In this document: piece after piece, positions 1 through 10,089 of the stretch
How positions within the stretch are numbered: position 1 is the first letter of the stretch
Layout: each line of letters starts with the position of its first letter
Assembly (NCBI GenBank): GCA_950295325.1
Contig: OX485805.1
Location: forward strand, 32,043,501 to 32,107,500
Direction: 5' to 3'
DNA: 64,000 nt
DNA from: Polytrichum commune
Taxonomy: Eukaryota; Streptophyta; Polytrichopsida; Polytrichales; Polytrichaceae
The notes under the pieces: model-generated
Told to the model about the DNA's origin: nothing
What the model saw: only the letters and a program-made list of their open reading frames with translations
The model's database searches: none
Position numbers and translations under genes: made by a program

Positions 1-400
1 AAACCGCTCTACCATCAACAAGATGGCATCATACCCATGTGACTCCGCCAAACTTGTGATCAAGTCCATGCACATACCATGCCATGGCGCCAACGGGATA
101 GGCAACGGTTGCAAGAAGCCGCCTTGCTTTTGGTAAGAGGCTCGGTTCACTTGGCACTTTGATTCAAGCCTTCACAAAGTGGGCTATATCTTCCTTTATG
201 CACCGCCAATGGTACCTCTTTGACACCATTCTATGGCGGTTTTTTCTTTCTCCTCTATGGCCGGCAATAGGACTATCATATTCCTCCTTCAAAACCGATA
301 GCCTCAACTTGCCTTGTGGCACAAATACCCGACTTTGTTTGCACTTGAACAATCCGTCCACCAACTTAACCTCTTTGAGCACCTTGCTCTTGCGAAGCTC
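1..400 (-). pseudogene. Gypsy integrase: H2C2 zinc finger and start of the catalytic core
   Basis: The minus strand at 164-382 reads as the HHCC-type zinc-binding part of a retroelement integrase, including the stretch SPIAGHRGERK and the YHW segment before the paired cysteines. The frame continues into 1-160 as QPLPIPLAPW and then MDLITSLAESHGYDAIL. That is the usual entry into the integrase core, and the Asp of MDLI is the expected first catalytic acidic residue. The rest of the core is outside the window. Stops in the full frame mark it as a relic. Confidence 0.8.
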
Positions 401-639
401 ACCTAAAAGCTTTTGTGCTTTGGGGTAGTTAATTTATCCCTCCCGTATTTTGCATCACAAGTTTCCTTTGCCGGCACACATTAGCCACAAGGTTTGGATG
501 GTTCTCATTGCTTGGAACTCTTCCGGTCTACTTCGCGCATCCGGCACCACATTTCCACGGTCCGGTTTGTGGATCAAATCCACCTTCATAAGCGCCAAAC
601 TATCATGTCTCCGCAATGACTTGGCGTTCACTTACGCTT

Positions 640-835
640 GTATGTCAAAATACTTTTAGGACACATTGTCCATGTAGACCTTTTCTTTGTGCGACCCCAT
701 ATAATGTCGCCACATCTTCAAGCAATGCACTACGGCAAAGAAGTTCTTTGTCATGAGTTGGTTGTCTTCTTTGACAACCATCGAGCTTTATGCTCCCATA
801 TGCAATGGCCATCCAATTACACATAATCCACCATT
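640..835 (-). pseudogene. Gypsy RNase H core fragment
   Basis: The minus strand reads IAYGSIKLDG, then THDKELL, then after a one-base frame change FAVVHCLKMWRHYMGS and VYMDNVS. These match the conserved run of Ty3/gypsy RNase H (EKELLAV.HCL..WRHYL and the TDN motif, here MDN). The frameshift near 745 and the changed acidic residue indicate loss of function. It lies next to the tandem block at 790-1720, whose units are copies of the sequence just upstream of this domain. Confidence 0.75.
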
Positions 836-1720
836 GGCAAAGTCGCTCACCCCCGTATGCACCTCAAAAGGTTTGTCAAGCTCCGCGAACTTGAGCACGG
901 GCGTCTAAGAACACTTGCTGTCAAGCTCCCCAAAGACTTGGTGGCAAGGCTCATCCCACTCTTGGGATAGCCATTTCTTCCACAAGTCGGATAAGGTCGG
1001 ATAACCATCAAGCTTAATGCTCTCATATGCAATGGCCATCCATCTTACGTTAACCATCCGCCAATGGCAAAGTCACTCGCCCCCCGTATGCACCTCAAAA
1101 GGTTTGTCAAGCTCCGCGAACTTGAACACGGGTGCCAAAGACAACTTTGTATTAAGCTCCCCAAAGACTTTGGGCCAAGGCTCATCCCACTCTTGAGATA
1201 GCCATTTCTTTCACAAGTCGCACTAGGTTTGACAACCTTTAAGCTTAATGCTCCCATATGCAATGGGCATCCATCTTGGATCAACATCCACCAATGGTAA
1301 AGTTACTCGCCCCCGTATGCAACTCAAAAGGTTTGTCAAATTTCGCAAACTTGAGCACGGGGGGCGAAGAAAACTTGGTCTTAAGCTCCTTAAAGACTTG
1401 GTGGCAAGGCTCATCCCACTTTTGGGATAGCCATTTCTTGCATAAGTTGGACCAGGTTGGACAACCATCGAACTTCATGCTCTTATAAAATGCAATGGTC
1501 ATCTATTTTGCCTCAACATCCGCCAATGCTAAAGTCACTCGCCCCCGTATGCACCTCAAAAGATTTGTCAAAGTCCGCGAACTTAAGTACGGGCGGCGGA
1601 GAGAACTTGTTTTTGAGCTCCCCAAAGGCTTGGTGACAAGGCTCATCCCACTCTTGGGATAGCCATTTTCCTCAATAAGTTGAATAAGGTCCTAGCAACC
1701 TTAGAACTCTCGAATGAAGT
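790..1720 (-). repeat. Four tandem ~231-bp copies of the gypsy RT-to-RNase H connection
   Basis: The landmark GTATGCACCTCAAAAG (with small changes) recurs at 855, 1086, 1315 and 1547, giving periods of 231, 229 and 232 bp. Read on the minus strand, each unit encodes a variant of WDEPCHQVF.EL, PVLKFA.FDKPFE.HTG and DFAIGG, the RT-RNase H connection that occurs only once in a normal element. The copies have diverged and sit in different frames, so the expansion is old relative to the decay. Confidence 0.8.
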
Positions 1721-2470
1721 GGTGGTACTAATTGGCTAGGCCAACAAATGACCTAAGCCTTTTTGAATGAAGGGCCAATTCTCCTTTTGGATTGCCTTGA
1801 CATTCTTCATGTTCGTCCACCAACTTCCTTTGTCACCACATACCTCAAGAACTTGATCTCTCGTTGAGCAAAGTTATTTTTCACTCCTTGGCGGCAATTT
1901 TTTTGGGCAACATATTGGTGAATACATCCTTGTATCTCACCAACATCACACCAATGTTGTTTGGGGGAGGCCCATCTTTCCTAGCCTCCCCATACGTTCC
2001 TTGGAGTTGCTCCAATTGAACCACGACCATTATGCTTTGTATTTTTCATTTGGTCCATTAAGACCAAATTCAACTTAGGTCCTCCTACCATAGGAGTCCT
2101 TGTCAATTTGAACTTCAATTCTTTGTCATTATGACACATCATAATGCACCGCAAGCACACCGGCTTGCACCTCACATCTATCATGTGAGTTTCAAAGAAG
2201 GCGGCCTTCACAATGACATGCATTTCATCTATTTCACTTGGTGTGAAATTTTGACAAAAATCCAATGTCCCACATTGAAAGGTTACATGCATCGCGGCCT
2301 CCTTTGTCTCATGCGGTTTGCCCTTTCCAAACCGCACCTTGGTGGGCTTGCCCGCTCTACCAATCGGCAAGCCCCAACTCCCTTATGAGTTTTGGGCTCA
2401 AGAAGGCATGGCTTGCCTCTTTGTCAACCCATTAGACGTTTGTCCCATTCATTTGAGCCTCAAGATATAA
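1690..2470 (-). pseudogene. Gypsy protease and edges of reverse transcriptase
   Basis: On the minus strand 2340-2440 reads SHAFLSPKLIRELGL, the segment that follows the DSG active site in plant gypsy proteases. Here the active-site position reads DKE instead of DSG, so the protease would be dead. A 129-codon open stretch (1981-2370) covers the rest of the protease and linker. About 1890-1960 gives VMLVRYKDVF.NMLPKKLPPR, the usual RT entry, and about 1700-1800 gives a VGLANYY-like motif followed by a run ending in LLRK, the RT exit. The polymerase palm between them is deleted. Confidence 0.7.
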
Positions 2471-3322
2471 AATAGTTGGCCTTGGCTTAAAGCTACTAGC
2501 CTTGGCCACAAAACCATCGTCTAACATTTGGTCCTCGGCAACACCATGAGTTTGGCTTGGTCCACAAGGCCAACTTTTAACACTCCGTCCGTGGCACAAA
2601 TATGATCTAGCTTGGTACCACCAAACCACCTTCTCACATTTTGTCCACGGCACGAGCTAGCATGATTTGCCTTGGTATAATGGGCCAAACTACTTGCGCT
2701 CATTTCCTTGGGACCTACTTTGGCTAAAGCCACTTGTGGTGATGCGCCGCCAAACTTCTCTTTGGGACCATCGGCTTCAATGCTCTTGCAAACTTGATGG
2801 TCCCCACCATGTCCTCAAGAAGCCTTGGGGACTTAAACAAGGCATCCACCACCCGCTTTTAAACCCCACCTAAAAGGATGCATTTCTTAGAAAGCTTGTC
2901 CATTTTAGGTGTATCCTTCATTTATGCGTATGAATAGCGCACATAGGCCTTAAGAGGCCCCAGGTGCCTCATTAGCACCAAATTCATTCCAACATCAATA
3001 CCTTCCAAGCATTTCGTATTGGAATTTCAATCCAACATTAATGCCCTCCAAGGTTTTGGGTGCATTCGGTATTCTAGGCCCCAAATGTTTTTTTGAGGTT
3101 TGCGGGAGCCCTTTTAAAGGACTCCACCATTTTCCTTACCAAATTCACCCTCATGCCCACCATTGTCATTAGAACCAATGGTATGGTCAAATTCCACTTG
3201 CACATGATCCTTGTTCCAATTTGACCCTCACAACCTTTTGGAAACCCCGGGCTCACCATCATAACCCGCATTTATGATACCCATGTTTTCCTCAAAGTGC
3301 GAGCTCAAAATATTGGAACCCT
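2471..3322 (-). pseudogene. Gag-region remnant of the gypsy element
   Basis: This interval occupies the gag position between primer-binding site and protease. It has only short open stretches (for example 65 codons at 3074-3271), and I see no intact zinc knuckle. I assign it by position only. Confidence 0.4.
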
Positions 3323-3334
3323 GCTCTGATACCA
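3323..3334 (-). other. Primer-binding site complementary to initiator tRNA-Met
   Basis: The minus strand reads TGGTATCAGAGC, the classic plant LTR-retrotransposon primer site matching the 3' end of tRNA-iMet. It is two bases from the inner edge of the LTR at 3337, the normal spacing, and it fixes the element's orientation and LTR boundary. Confidence 0.9.
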
Positions 3335-3336
3335 AG

Positions 3337-4373
3337 TGTCGCAACCCTTGCTAGCCCCCCTTGACCATCTTGCCAATTTTCAATTCTAGCAAAGGTTACG
3401 AGTGCCTAACCCTTCGCATACCGCCATGCTAATGGTTAGCTCCTCTAACCCCGGACCAATAGTTCATAGGAGGGAACCAACCCTCCTACTTTGCTTTCGG
3501 GACTCACCCCTTAATCGGTAACCCATTTCCCCAATGTGGACTTCCATCCATGGAAGTCCAATCCTATGTTGATCATCGCGTTGCCGGAGCAACACTACAA
3601 CAACCCGAACCATACTAGGCAACTATGGCCTCACAATGGGCCAATGCCCATGGAGGCCTTGCCGTTCGGCCTCGGGTGGGTGAGGCCACACCACCTCACC
3701 CATATAAGCCTCTAGGACTCTACACGGAGCCCCTACCCCACCGCCAACCAACCTCTTGTCTCTCTACCAAGAGTTGGGGCCAAGTGGACATTTTCCCTTA
3801 GCTGCTGGGCCTAGAACCCCCCCAGCAGCTTCAGACCATCATAACTTCCTTGTATGATGTCTGATCATAACAACCAACCACTCCATCCTCATCTACGCTT
3901 CACGTAGATGCCGATGGACTCCTCGCTTGCCCCATTCGGGCAAGTCTTGAGGAAGTTATGCCTGTTTGAACCTTGGCAGTCCCGGGAATCACTCCCAGGC
4001 ACTGCTGTACCAGGGCGCTGTCCCGGGACAGCACCCCACTCAAATGGCCATAACTCCTAGCTCACACCTCCGATTGAGGTGATCTTGAGCATTCTAGAAT
4101 CACCACGCCATGAGCTACGCATAGCTCATGGCCTCACCCTCATGCCTCCTAGTCTTTGTGGGTGGGAGGCGTTTCCAACGCCCGGGGCCCTCACCCACAC
4201 TAGGATCACTTGGGCCCTCTCACCAACGGCGCCACAAGTCCCGGGTGTCACTCCGGGGTCCCCCTTGTGCCCATGGTGTTTCGGCCACTCCTCATGGAGA
4301 GGTGCGCGACAGAGGATCTTCATAACCACTTTAACTATTGTATTTAGTGACTCTTACCATAAGGCGTTACACA
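3337..4373 (-). repeat. 5' LTR of the gypsy element
   Basis: The block begins TGTCGCAACCC on the plus strand next to the primer site and ends GGCGTTACACA, so on the minus strand it runs TGTGTAACGCC to GGTTGCGACA with TG..CA ends. The length of about 1.04 kb fits a plant gypsy LTR. The outer boundary could be 4371 instead of 4373, because both give a TGT end. Confidence 0.7.
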
Positions 4374-4493
4374 ATGTTTAGACTTCTTTTGTCTACATAT
4401 TGGTTAATGCCATACCGTAATGTTTGAATTAAAGTAGATCAATATCATCATTTAATATGTATATGATGCATTAGGGTGACATTGTAGAAGTTT

Positions 4494-4555
4494 TTGTTTG
4501 ATCCATATATTAATTTGAGACTAGAGAAAGTCTGAATTTAACGAATATAGTGTTA
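4494..4555 (+). mobile_element. Solitary right-end scrap of the DUF7869-like element family
   Basis: About 60 bp match the right terminus of copy A (9984-10042), including the inverted repeat TTGAGACT/AGTCTGAA with loop AGAGAA and the final ATAGTGTTA. Similarity stops on both sides. It lies in the same orientation as copy A, about 5.5 kb upstream. Confidence 0.75.
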
Positions 4556-4604
4556 CATACGTTTATCATTGCCACACTTCCATGCGAGATAATAGAGCAA
4601 TGTT

Positions 4605-4625
4605 CTAGGGTTTAGGGTTTAGGGG
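4605..4625 (+). repeat. Short interstitial telomere-type tract
   Basis: About two and a half units of the plant telomere motif TTTAGGG. Such telo-boxes occur in plant promoters and at old break or insertion sites. No function is implied here. Confidence 0.6.
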
Positions 4626-5034
4626 AGACAAATAAATAATTTTATTCATCATGACAATGGCCTCAAGCCTTGGAAACTCTCTCATAATTGCAGCCTCCAA
4701 ATGGCCCCAACCCCACCGAAATAGGTTTGCACTTGAAAGCATTGAATGGAGTTGTGGTTGGGTATACATATTGGTTAAAATATACCGTTGTGACACTTGA
4801 AAAAATTAATGTGGCCGCCACCCTTCCTCCCAATGTCGTATGTCATATACACACAAAACCAAAAAAAGATTAAATATCATAGACTAAATCATATGACGGC
4901 TGGGGTATGAGAGGGGCATTGAAAGATGCGCATTTTCTACAATAAACAGAAAACGGGGAATTCTGTCAGGAGGTTTGAAATAACAAGGCGGGAAAGGCAT
5001 CCAATGAGGAAGTCGGGCAAGTGGAGGTGGATAG

Positions 5035-5040
5035 TATAAA
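5035..5040 (+). promoter_or_regulatory. Possible TATA box for the DUF7869-like gene
   Basis: A TATAAA in a GC-richer context (ATAGTATAAAGGGGCG) lies about 1.4 kb before the predicted start codon. A pyrimidine-rich stretch follows at 5065-5090. If used, the palindrome array would lie in a 5' UTR intron ending at the TGTGTAG just before the ATG at 6441. This is inference from position and motif. Confidence 0.35.
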
Positions 5041-5229
5041 GGGGCGCACCCCCCAAAAGTTGGTTTCTTTTTGCTCTTCTCCCACTCCTGAATTCGTAGA
5101 GAGAACTCTTAGTCGGAGCTGTACTTCGAGGTTCGTTCACGCTGCTGTTCATGAAGACCTATCCACAGCATGCAAGTCCGCAGTGAACTTTGCAATGAGC
5201 TGAAATTCCACACACCTCTCAATATCCGC

Positions 5230-5278
5230 TGCATTATATGCCGCATTATACGCCGCATTATACGTTGTATTATACGTC
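5230..5278 (+). repeat. Short direct repeats of a GCATTATACGC-type unit
   Basis: Four imperfect units of about 12 bp (GCATTATATGCC, GCATTATACGCC, GCATTATACGTT, GTATTATACGTC) lie directly upstream of the palindrome array. Each is partly self-complementary around TATA. Confidence 0.6.
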
Positions 5279-5320
5279 GGTCGACACTAGTGTTGGCGGG
5301 TTCCAGTCTGACCCTTGTGA

Positions 5321-6241
5321 GGTTTGGGTCGGTCGACCCAAACCCCTTCACTAGTGTTGGGGGGAGTCTACTCTGACCCTTGTGAGGTTTGGGTCGGTCG
5401 ACCCAAACCCCTTCACTAGTGTTGGGGGGGGGTCTACTCTGACCCTTGTGAGGTTTGGCTCGGTCGACCCAAACCCCTTCACTAGTGTTGGGGGGGGTCT
5501 ACTCTGACCCTTGTGAGGTTTGGCTCGGTCGACCCAAACCCCTTCACTAGTGTTGGGGGGGGGGCCTACTCTGACCCTTGTGAGGTTTGGGTCGGTCGAC
5601 CCAAACCCCTTCACTAGTGTTGGGGGGGGGTCTAGTCTGACCCTTGTGAGGTTTGGGTCGGTCGACCCAAACCCCTACCCCACTGTGGGCGTTTATCGTA
5701 AAACCTTTTAGAAGGTTTGGGTCGGTCGACCCAAACTTTTTCGCACATCGTGAACGAATTGTTAATGGCCCTTACCCAAGGTACTCAGAAGGTTTGGACG
5801 GACATAGTAGGAACCTTATCCCATCATATGTAATGTTTGGGTCGAGCGACCCAAACCTCATCCCAGTGTGGGTGGATTTACACTGTGAAAGTTTGGGTCG
5901 ACCGACCCAAACCCTTTCCCGGTGTGGGTGGACTTACCCTGTGAAAGTTTGGGTCGACCGACCCAAACCCTTTCTGAGTGTGGGTGGGTTTACCCTGTGA
6001 AAGTTTGGGTCGGTCGACCCAAACCCCTTCCCCAGTTTCGGCGGTTGTAGTTGACCATGACAAGGATTGGGTCGGTCGACCCAAAGTTTTCCCCACAGTG
6101 TGATGGAATTCTAAATGGCCCTCAACCCATCATTGTACAAGGTTTGAGTCGGTCGACCGGAACCCGACCCTATCCCACGGGCAAGGTGGGGATGGCCCTC
6201 AATCCCTGGTGCCATAGGGTTTAGGTCGGCTGACCCAAACT
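5321..6241 (+). repeat. Array of about 14 palindromic sites centred on GTCGAC
   Basis: A 24-bp inverted repeat, arms GGTTTGGGTCG and CGACCCAAACC around a 2-bp centre, recurs starting at 5321, 5386, 5452, 5517, 5584, 5650, 5714, 5834, 5890, 5946, 6002, 6064, 6141 and 6218. A decayed copy is near 5791. The first seven are spaced 64-67 bp apart and share the linker CCTTCACTAGTGTTGGG. Three of the next four intervals are exactly 56 bp. Across later copies the linker diverges while the palindrome arms stay recognisable, and some centres flip from GT to AC. It lies between the TATA-like box and the start codon of the DUF7869-like gene. Confidence 0.9.
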
Positions 6242-6440
6242 CCCACCCAAAATATTTTGTGGAACATTTTGTGGACTGGCGCATAGTATTGGGAGCTCAC
6301 ATTGCATTTGTGTTGCAAATGTCTTGATCCTCAGTGTCCCCATTCATCGTGATGTTTTGCATTTTCCAATATTTGATTCTTTTGGACCCTTACGTTGTGT
6401 CCATGTTTGTTGAGGTTTCATGTGCATTTGTGTAGGCGCA

Positions 6441-9400
6441 ATGGAGGGAGTTGGTGGAAGAGGGGATTCCTTCTCTGAAGACATGGGCAGCACCCAATCT
6501 CTGTCTGGGGATGAGCTAGACATTGTCGGGGAGGATAGTTTTGATGACAGTGCAGATGAAGGTCATTTGGGGAGTCCTTCGCCATCTGACCCTTTTTGCC
6601 CCATTGTGGAATGTGCGGGGCTTTCACGAGCTTCATGGGTGAATTTGGATGTGGTACTTGTTAATGACAGTGGAGTTGCTGTGGCGGAGGGTATTTGTCG
6701 TAACACACATCCACAAGATTGCATTGATGAACACCCCCTTGGCACCGAGGACGTTGGAGTTGTTATATTAGAATCACTCGTACATTCGGAAGTCAATCCA
6801 ACTCATAGGTTCTCGTTGCGAAGGTGGCCGTTGAGGAATGTGACAATTGAGGGGGTTAGCTTGCGCGACCATGAGCGACGACACGTCCAAATCCAACAGG
6901 AGCTCCAAGCAAACATTCGGCCACGCAAAGGCCTTCGGAAGTACGAAACATTGACACGTCCTACTCCGTCTGCAAATAAGTGTAAACGTCAAAGGTTGCT
7001 CTGTGAGGAGTCTATTAGAGAAGTTGCTACGAAGGATTGTTGTGTACATCGTTGTTGCCAATTGTTCCCAAGAGATAAATTGAAGGCCATCCGTGAAGAA
7101 ATGTGGCTTGGAGATTTCCGTCTAAGATCCACCAAAAAACTTGATGTCCATAGGGCGATACATGTGAACGGAGCGGGTCGCAAGGTCATCACCCTTGAGA
7201 GCATAGACGTGTGTTGTACGGCATGGTACACCATTCATGGTGTGTCGAAAGCGGAATTTTATAGACAAGCCGCGTATGCCAATGAAGGCCGCCGTGCCCG
7301 TCACCATGGGAACATGGGCTTAAAGAAACCAAGAGAAGCAACGAGACAAGCAACAGCCACTTTGGCAACCATCATTGTCCCCCTTGCCGATGCAATGCCG
7401 CACAAAACACGCACACTCGCAACCGGTGAAAAGGTTGTGGAGAAGGTTCTTCCTACAGGCACGAAATGGAAAGACATATTGTTGGACGTAAACGCAGTTG
7501 GCGAGAAGGCCGGGTTGGACCCAATTTCGTTGTCGAAACTGAGTGCTATCAAAAAATCTCACTTTAGCGAATACATCACAAAAAGACGAGGCGACAAATT
7601 TGCCCGTTGTTCCAAATGCGAGAAGTTGAAACGCCTTCGAGATGCACACACGATGGGGACAGAGTCCTATGCCGCACATCAAATGAACTATTTCAAGCAT
7701 GTGAACATGCAAGAGGCACACCGTAATGATTACTACACAAATAGAGCTTTGTCCATCTCCAGGCCTTTGGAAGTCCTTACAATCATCCATGACAAGATGG
7801 ACCATGCCAAAACAGCCTCACCATGTTTTGCAAATCGAATCAAAGCCACGGACGGCCTTTTTAAGCTTCCTCTTTCGGTTACAGGTGATTTTGATAACAA
7901 TTGCATTGCATTACCTAAACACAAATTTGTGCGTTTAGGTTTGTACTTGGGGCCATACATGTACACCATGTGAATTTTTTGGTGTTATAGTTGAATATTA
8001 AACCATTGGGTTGCCTTTGCAGGAATGATTGCACATGGGCATGGTGATGTCAAATATGCTCATTATGCTCTTGATTTGTATCCGGCGGATTCAAACCACA
8101 CGATAGGGTCATTTGCAAAGCTTTTACGTGATTTGGAGAAACGGCCGTCCTATTCATCAAGATTGTTATTTGAAAACTCGGGATCAACACCTCTATATGA
8201 AGCGGTCTTAGATGGAAGAGATGTATGCGTGCACTCATTGCCGGAGCCACCAAGTGAAGATGTGATTGCCAAGAAGTTGCCCCCAACTCTGCGTGTCCAA
8301 TTGGACAATTGTGCGAAGGACAATAAAAGTAGATATGTTTTTGCATATTGGTCGTTGTTGGTTGCGAAAGGCATTTTCAAGGAGGTTTTTGTGTCCTTTC
8401 TATTGGTAGGCCATACGCACGATGATATTGATGCGTCCTTTGGGCGGTGGAGCATGAAGTTGCGCGAGGAGGATTTTCCAACAATCCCATTGTTGATGAA
8501 GTCGTACATGGATTTGGAGAACATTCCCGTCATCCCCCATATGATCGAGGAGGTTCCAGACTTCAAGGCATTTATAGAACCGTATATTCGAAGCGGAGCT
8601 CACCGATTGATCGGGCATACGAAGGCACAACAATTTCGGTTCTACGTGCGTGACGATGGTGTCCCCGCCATGCAATACAAGTTGTTGTGCACATCACAAG
8701 ACTGGAGCCCGCCGGAGGGTCTCCTTGTATGGCGTGTTGATGGGGAAGGAAGGACGATGTTGCCTGACGGAGAGCCTAAGCCTTGCAAACCAATACCCAT
8801 GAAGAATTTGGAGGACATTTGTAAAGGCATATCAGGCTTCATATAATATTGGGAGAGTTTGAGGGTAGCGGATGTTGGTGGATCGTGTTGGCTTCGTTAC
8901 GGAAGTTGGATACAATATTGGACACGTGTTCGTGGCGCTTTGGCAAACCTTCATGAAGATACACCCCTTACTTTAAGGCATGGGTTTTGGCCACAAACAC
9001 GTGTCAATGTACAAGCTTCGGAGGCTAGTCTTTTGGGAAATGGAGAGGTTCGAGAGGAGTTTGATGTGGACGACCATTACGTGGGGCCTGCTAGTAGTCG
9101 TCCGCCACCATCTTTCCGCATTGCAGTGGATTGTCATGAAGGTTATATGCTCATTTTGCGTCCTAGAGATGAGACATATGCAAAGCCAGTGTGGGTGGCA
9201 AGAGCTTTGTCCAAACCAAATTTTGTAACTTCCAGCCCTCATTTTCGACAAATACAAGTAGAGTACTACCGACCGACAGCACGGAATGAAGATGTTGTTC
9301 GGCATTATACAGGCTGGGATACAAACCCTAACTTTCGGTGGAAGGTGGATTCTGAGCATGGTCCATCTTGGGTAGATACAGATTCCATATTCATAGCATG

Positions 9401-9509
9401 GAAACCACGGAAAAATCATAGTGGATCAGTGTCCATCCCTCAAAAGTACATAACTTTTGCAAAAGACAACCTTGCTCGGATCGCAGAAGAAGCAACCCAC
9501 GTTGAATGA
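6441..9509 (+). pseudogene. DUF7869-like putative transposase gene, two exons, one nonsense codon
   Basis: Exon 1 is 6441-7884 and exon 2 is 8023-9509. The 138-bp intron has a GTGATT donor and TTTGCAG acceptor, and the junction reads SVTG-MIAHGHGD. Joined, they give 977 codons. ATG 6441 was chosen because a TTTGTGTAG acceptor-like site lies just before it; an in-frame ATG at 6420 is also open. Landmarks are an acidic N-terminus, a CSKCEKLKRLRD cysteine motif, IHDKMDHAK (Asp451/454), LDNCAKDNK (Asp576) and GHTHDDID (about 612-618). The last two resemble the DUF7869 domain, a family I recall from invertebrates and oomycetes. Spaced Asp residues suggest an RNase H-like nuclease fold (inference). 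Codon 8844-8846 is TAA where copy B has CAA, so this copy is probably dead or truncated at about 755 residues. Confidence 0.7.
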
Positions 9510-10001
9510 GAAGTTGGTAGGATTGTGTTAGCATGATTATAGTTTAATATGTAATGCTACCATTATATATTACTAACATGTGTGCTCTTGAAAATTGGGG
9601 CAGAGTTTCGGTAGAACTTGCGAATGCTATATTGTTTGGGGTTGGATGAATATCCATTTACTATATTTCAATACAGTTGTGAAGTTCATTTTTTTTATTA
9701 AGTTTGGGACTAAATTTTCCATTGAAGAAAAATGCATTTATTGCATGCACTTTGTATGTTGCAATGTCTATATTTTATTGACCATGCTAATAATAGAAAT
9801 CATTTTATATGTTTCTTGGGTGAAACTAGTTTGGAGTGCTCTACCCAAAGTGTTTTTGTAGATGAAGTTGGTGTTGAGTGCTCTACCACATGTGCTTATG
9901 TCCACACATAATAGATTTGGGATATTAGAACATATAATATATTTGAGATCGTTCTCAATATAGTTTCGGAACACGGAATGTTGTTTGATCCATATATTAA
10001 T

Positions 10002-10023
10002 TTGAGACTAGAGAAAGTCTCAA
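10002..10023 (+). other. Terminal hairpin of copy A
   Basis: Perfect 8-bp arms TTGAGACT and AGTCTCAA flank an AGAGAA loop, 19 bp from the right end of the element. The same hairpin is kept in copy B (loop changed by one base), copy C, and with one arm mismatch in the scrap at 4494-4555. Conservation next to the terminus suggests a role in end recognition, or a transcription end. Confidence 0.7.
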
Positions 10024-10089
10024 TTTAACGAATATAGTGTTATATCCGAAGTTTTCCTAAAAACCTAGTCAAAGATCCTTTGGTTATAG

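Larger units (their letters stand above)
1..4373 (-). mobile_element. Degenerate Ty3/gypsy LTR retrotransposon, left part outside the window
   Basis: Reading the minus strand from 4373 downwards gives LTR, primer-binding site, a gag-like interval, protease, the edges of reverse transcriptase, RNase H and integrase. This is the Ty3/gypsy order, with integrase last. Every domain is interrupted by frameshifts or stops, and the central RT palm domain is missing: the RT entry at about 1890-2000 is followed almost at once by the RT exit motif at about 1690-1830. The 3' LTR would lie to the left of base 1. No target duplication can be scored because only one end is visible. Confidence 0.85.
5035..10042 (+). 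mobile_element. Copy A of a DUF7869-like transposon-type element
   Basis: The right end is fixed at about 10042 because copies A, B (31381) and C (38997) all end in the same TAACACTATATTCG sequence (reverse complement), after which flanks differ. The coding region matches copy B closely over its last 402 codons. The left boundary is unknown: no inverted copy of the right terminus was found upstream, so 5035 (the TATA-like box) is only a minimum. Contents in order are promoter-like segment, palindrome array, two-exon gene, about 530 bp of 3' sequence and a terminal hairpin. The lack of obvious terminal inverted repeats leaves the transposition mechanism open. Confidence 0.65.

Noticed and set aside
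5351-5614. Open frames within the palindrome array reading GFGSTDPNLTRVR-type repeats
   Set aside because: Palindromes and a 66-bp period (a multiple of 3) make both strands open by construction. No start context and no homology.
4494-10042. Idea that the matching ~60 bp at 4494-4555 and 9984-10042 are LTRs flanking copy A
   Set aside because: Similarity is confined to the terminal ~60 bp, and there is no primer site or retroelement protein. A scrap of another copy is simpler.
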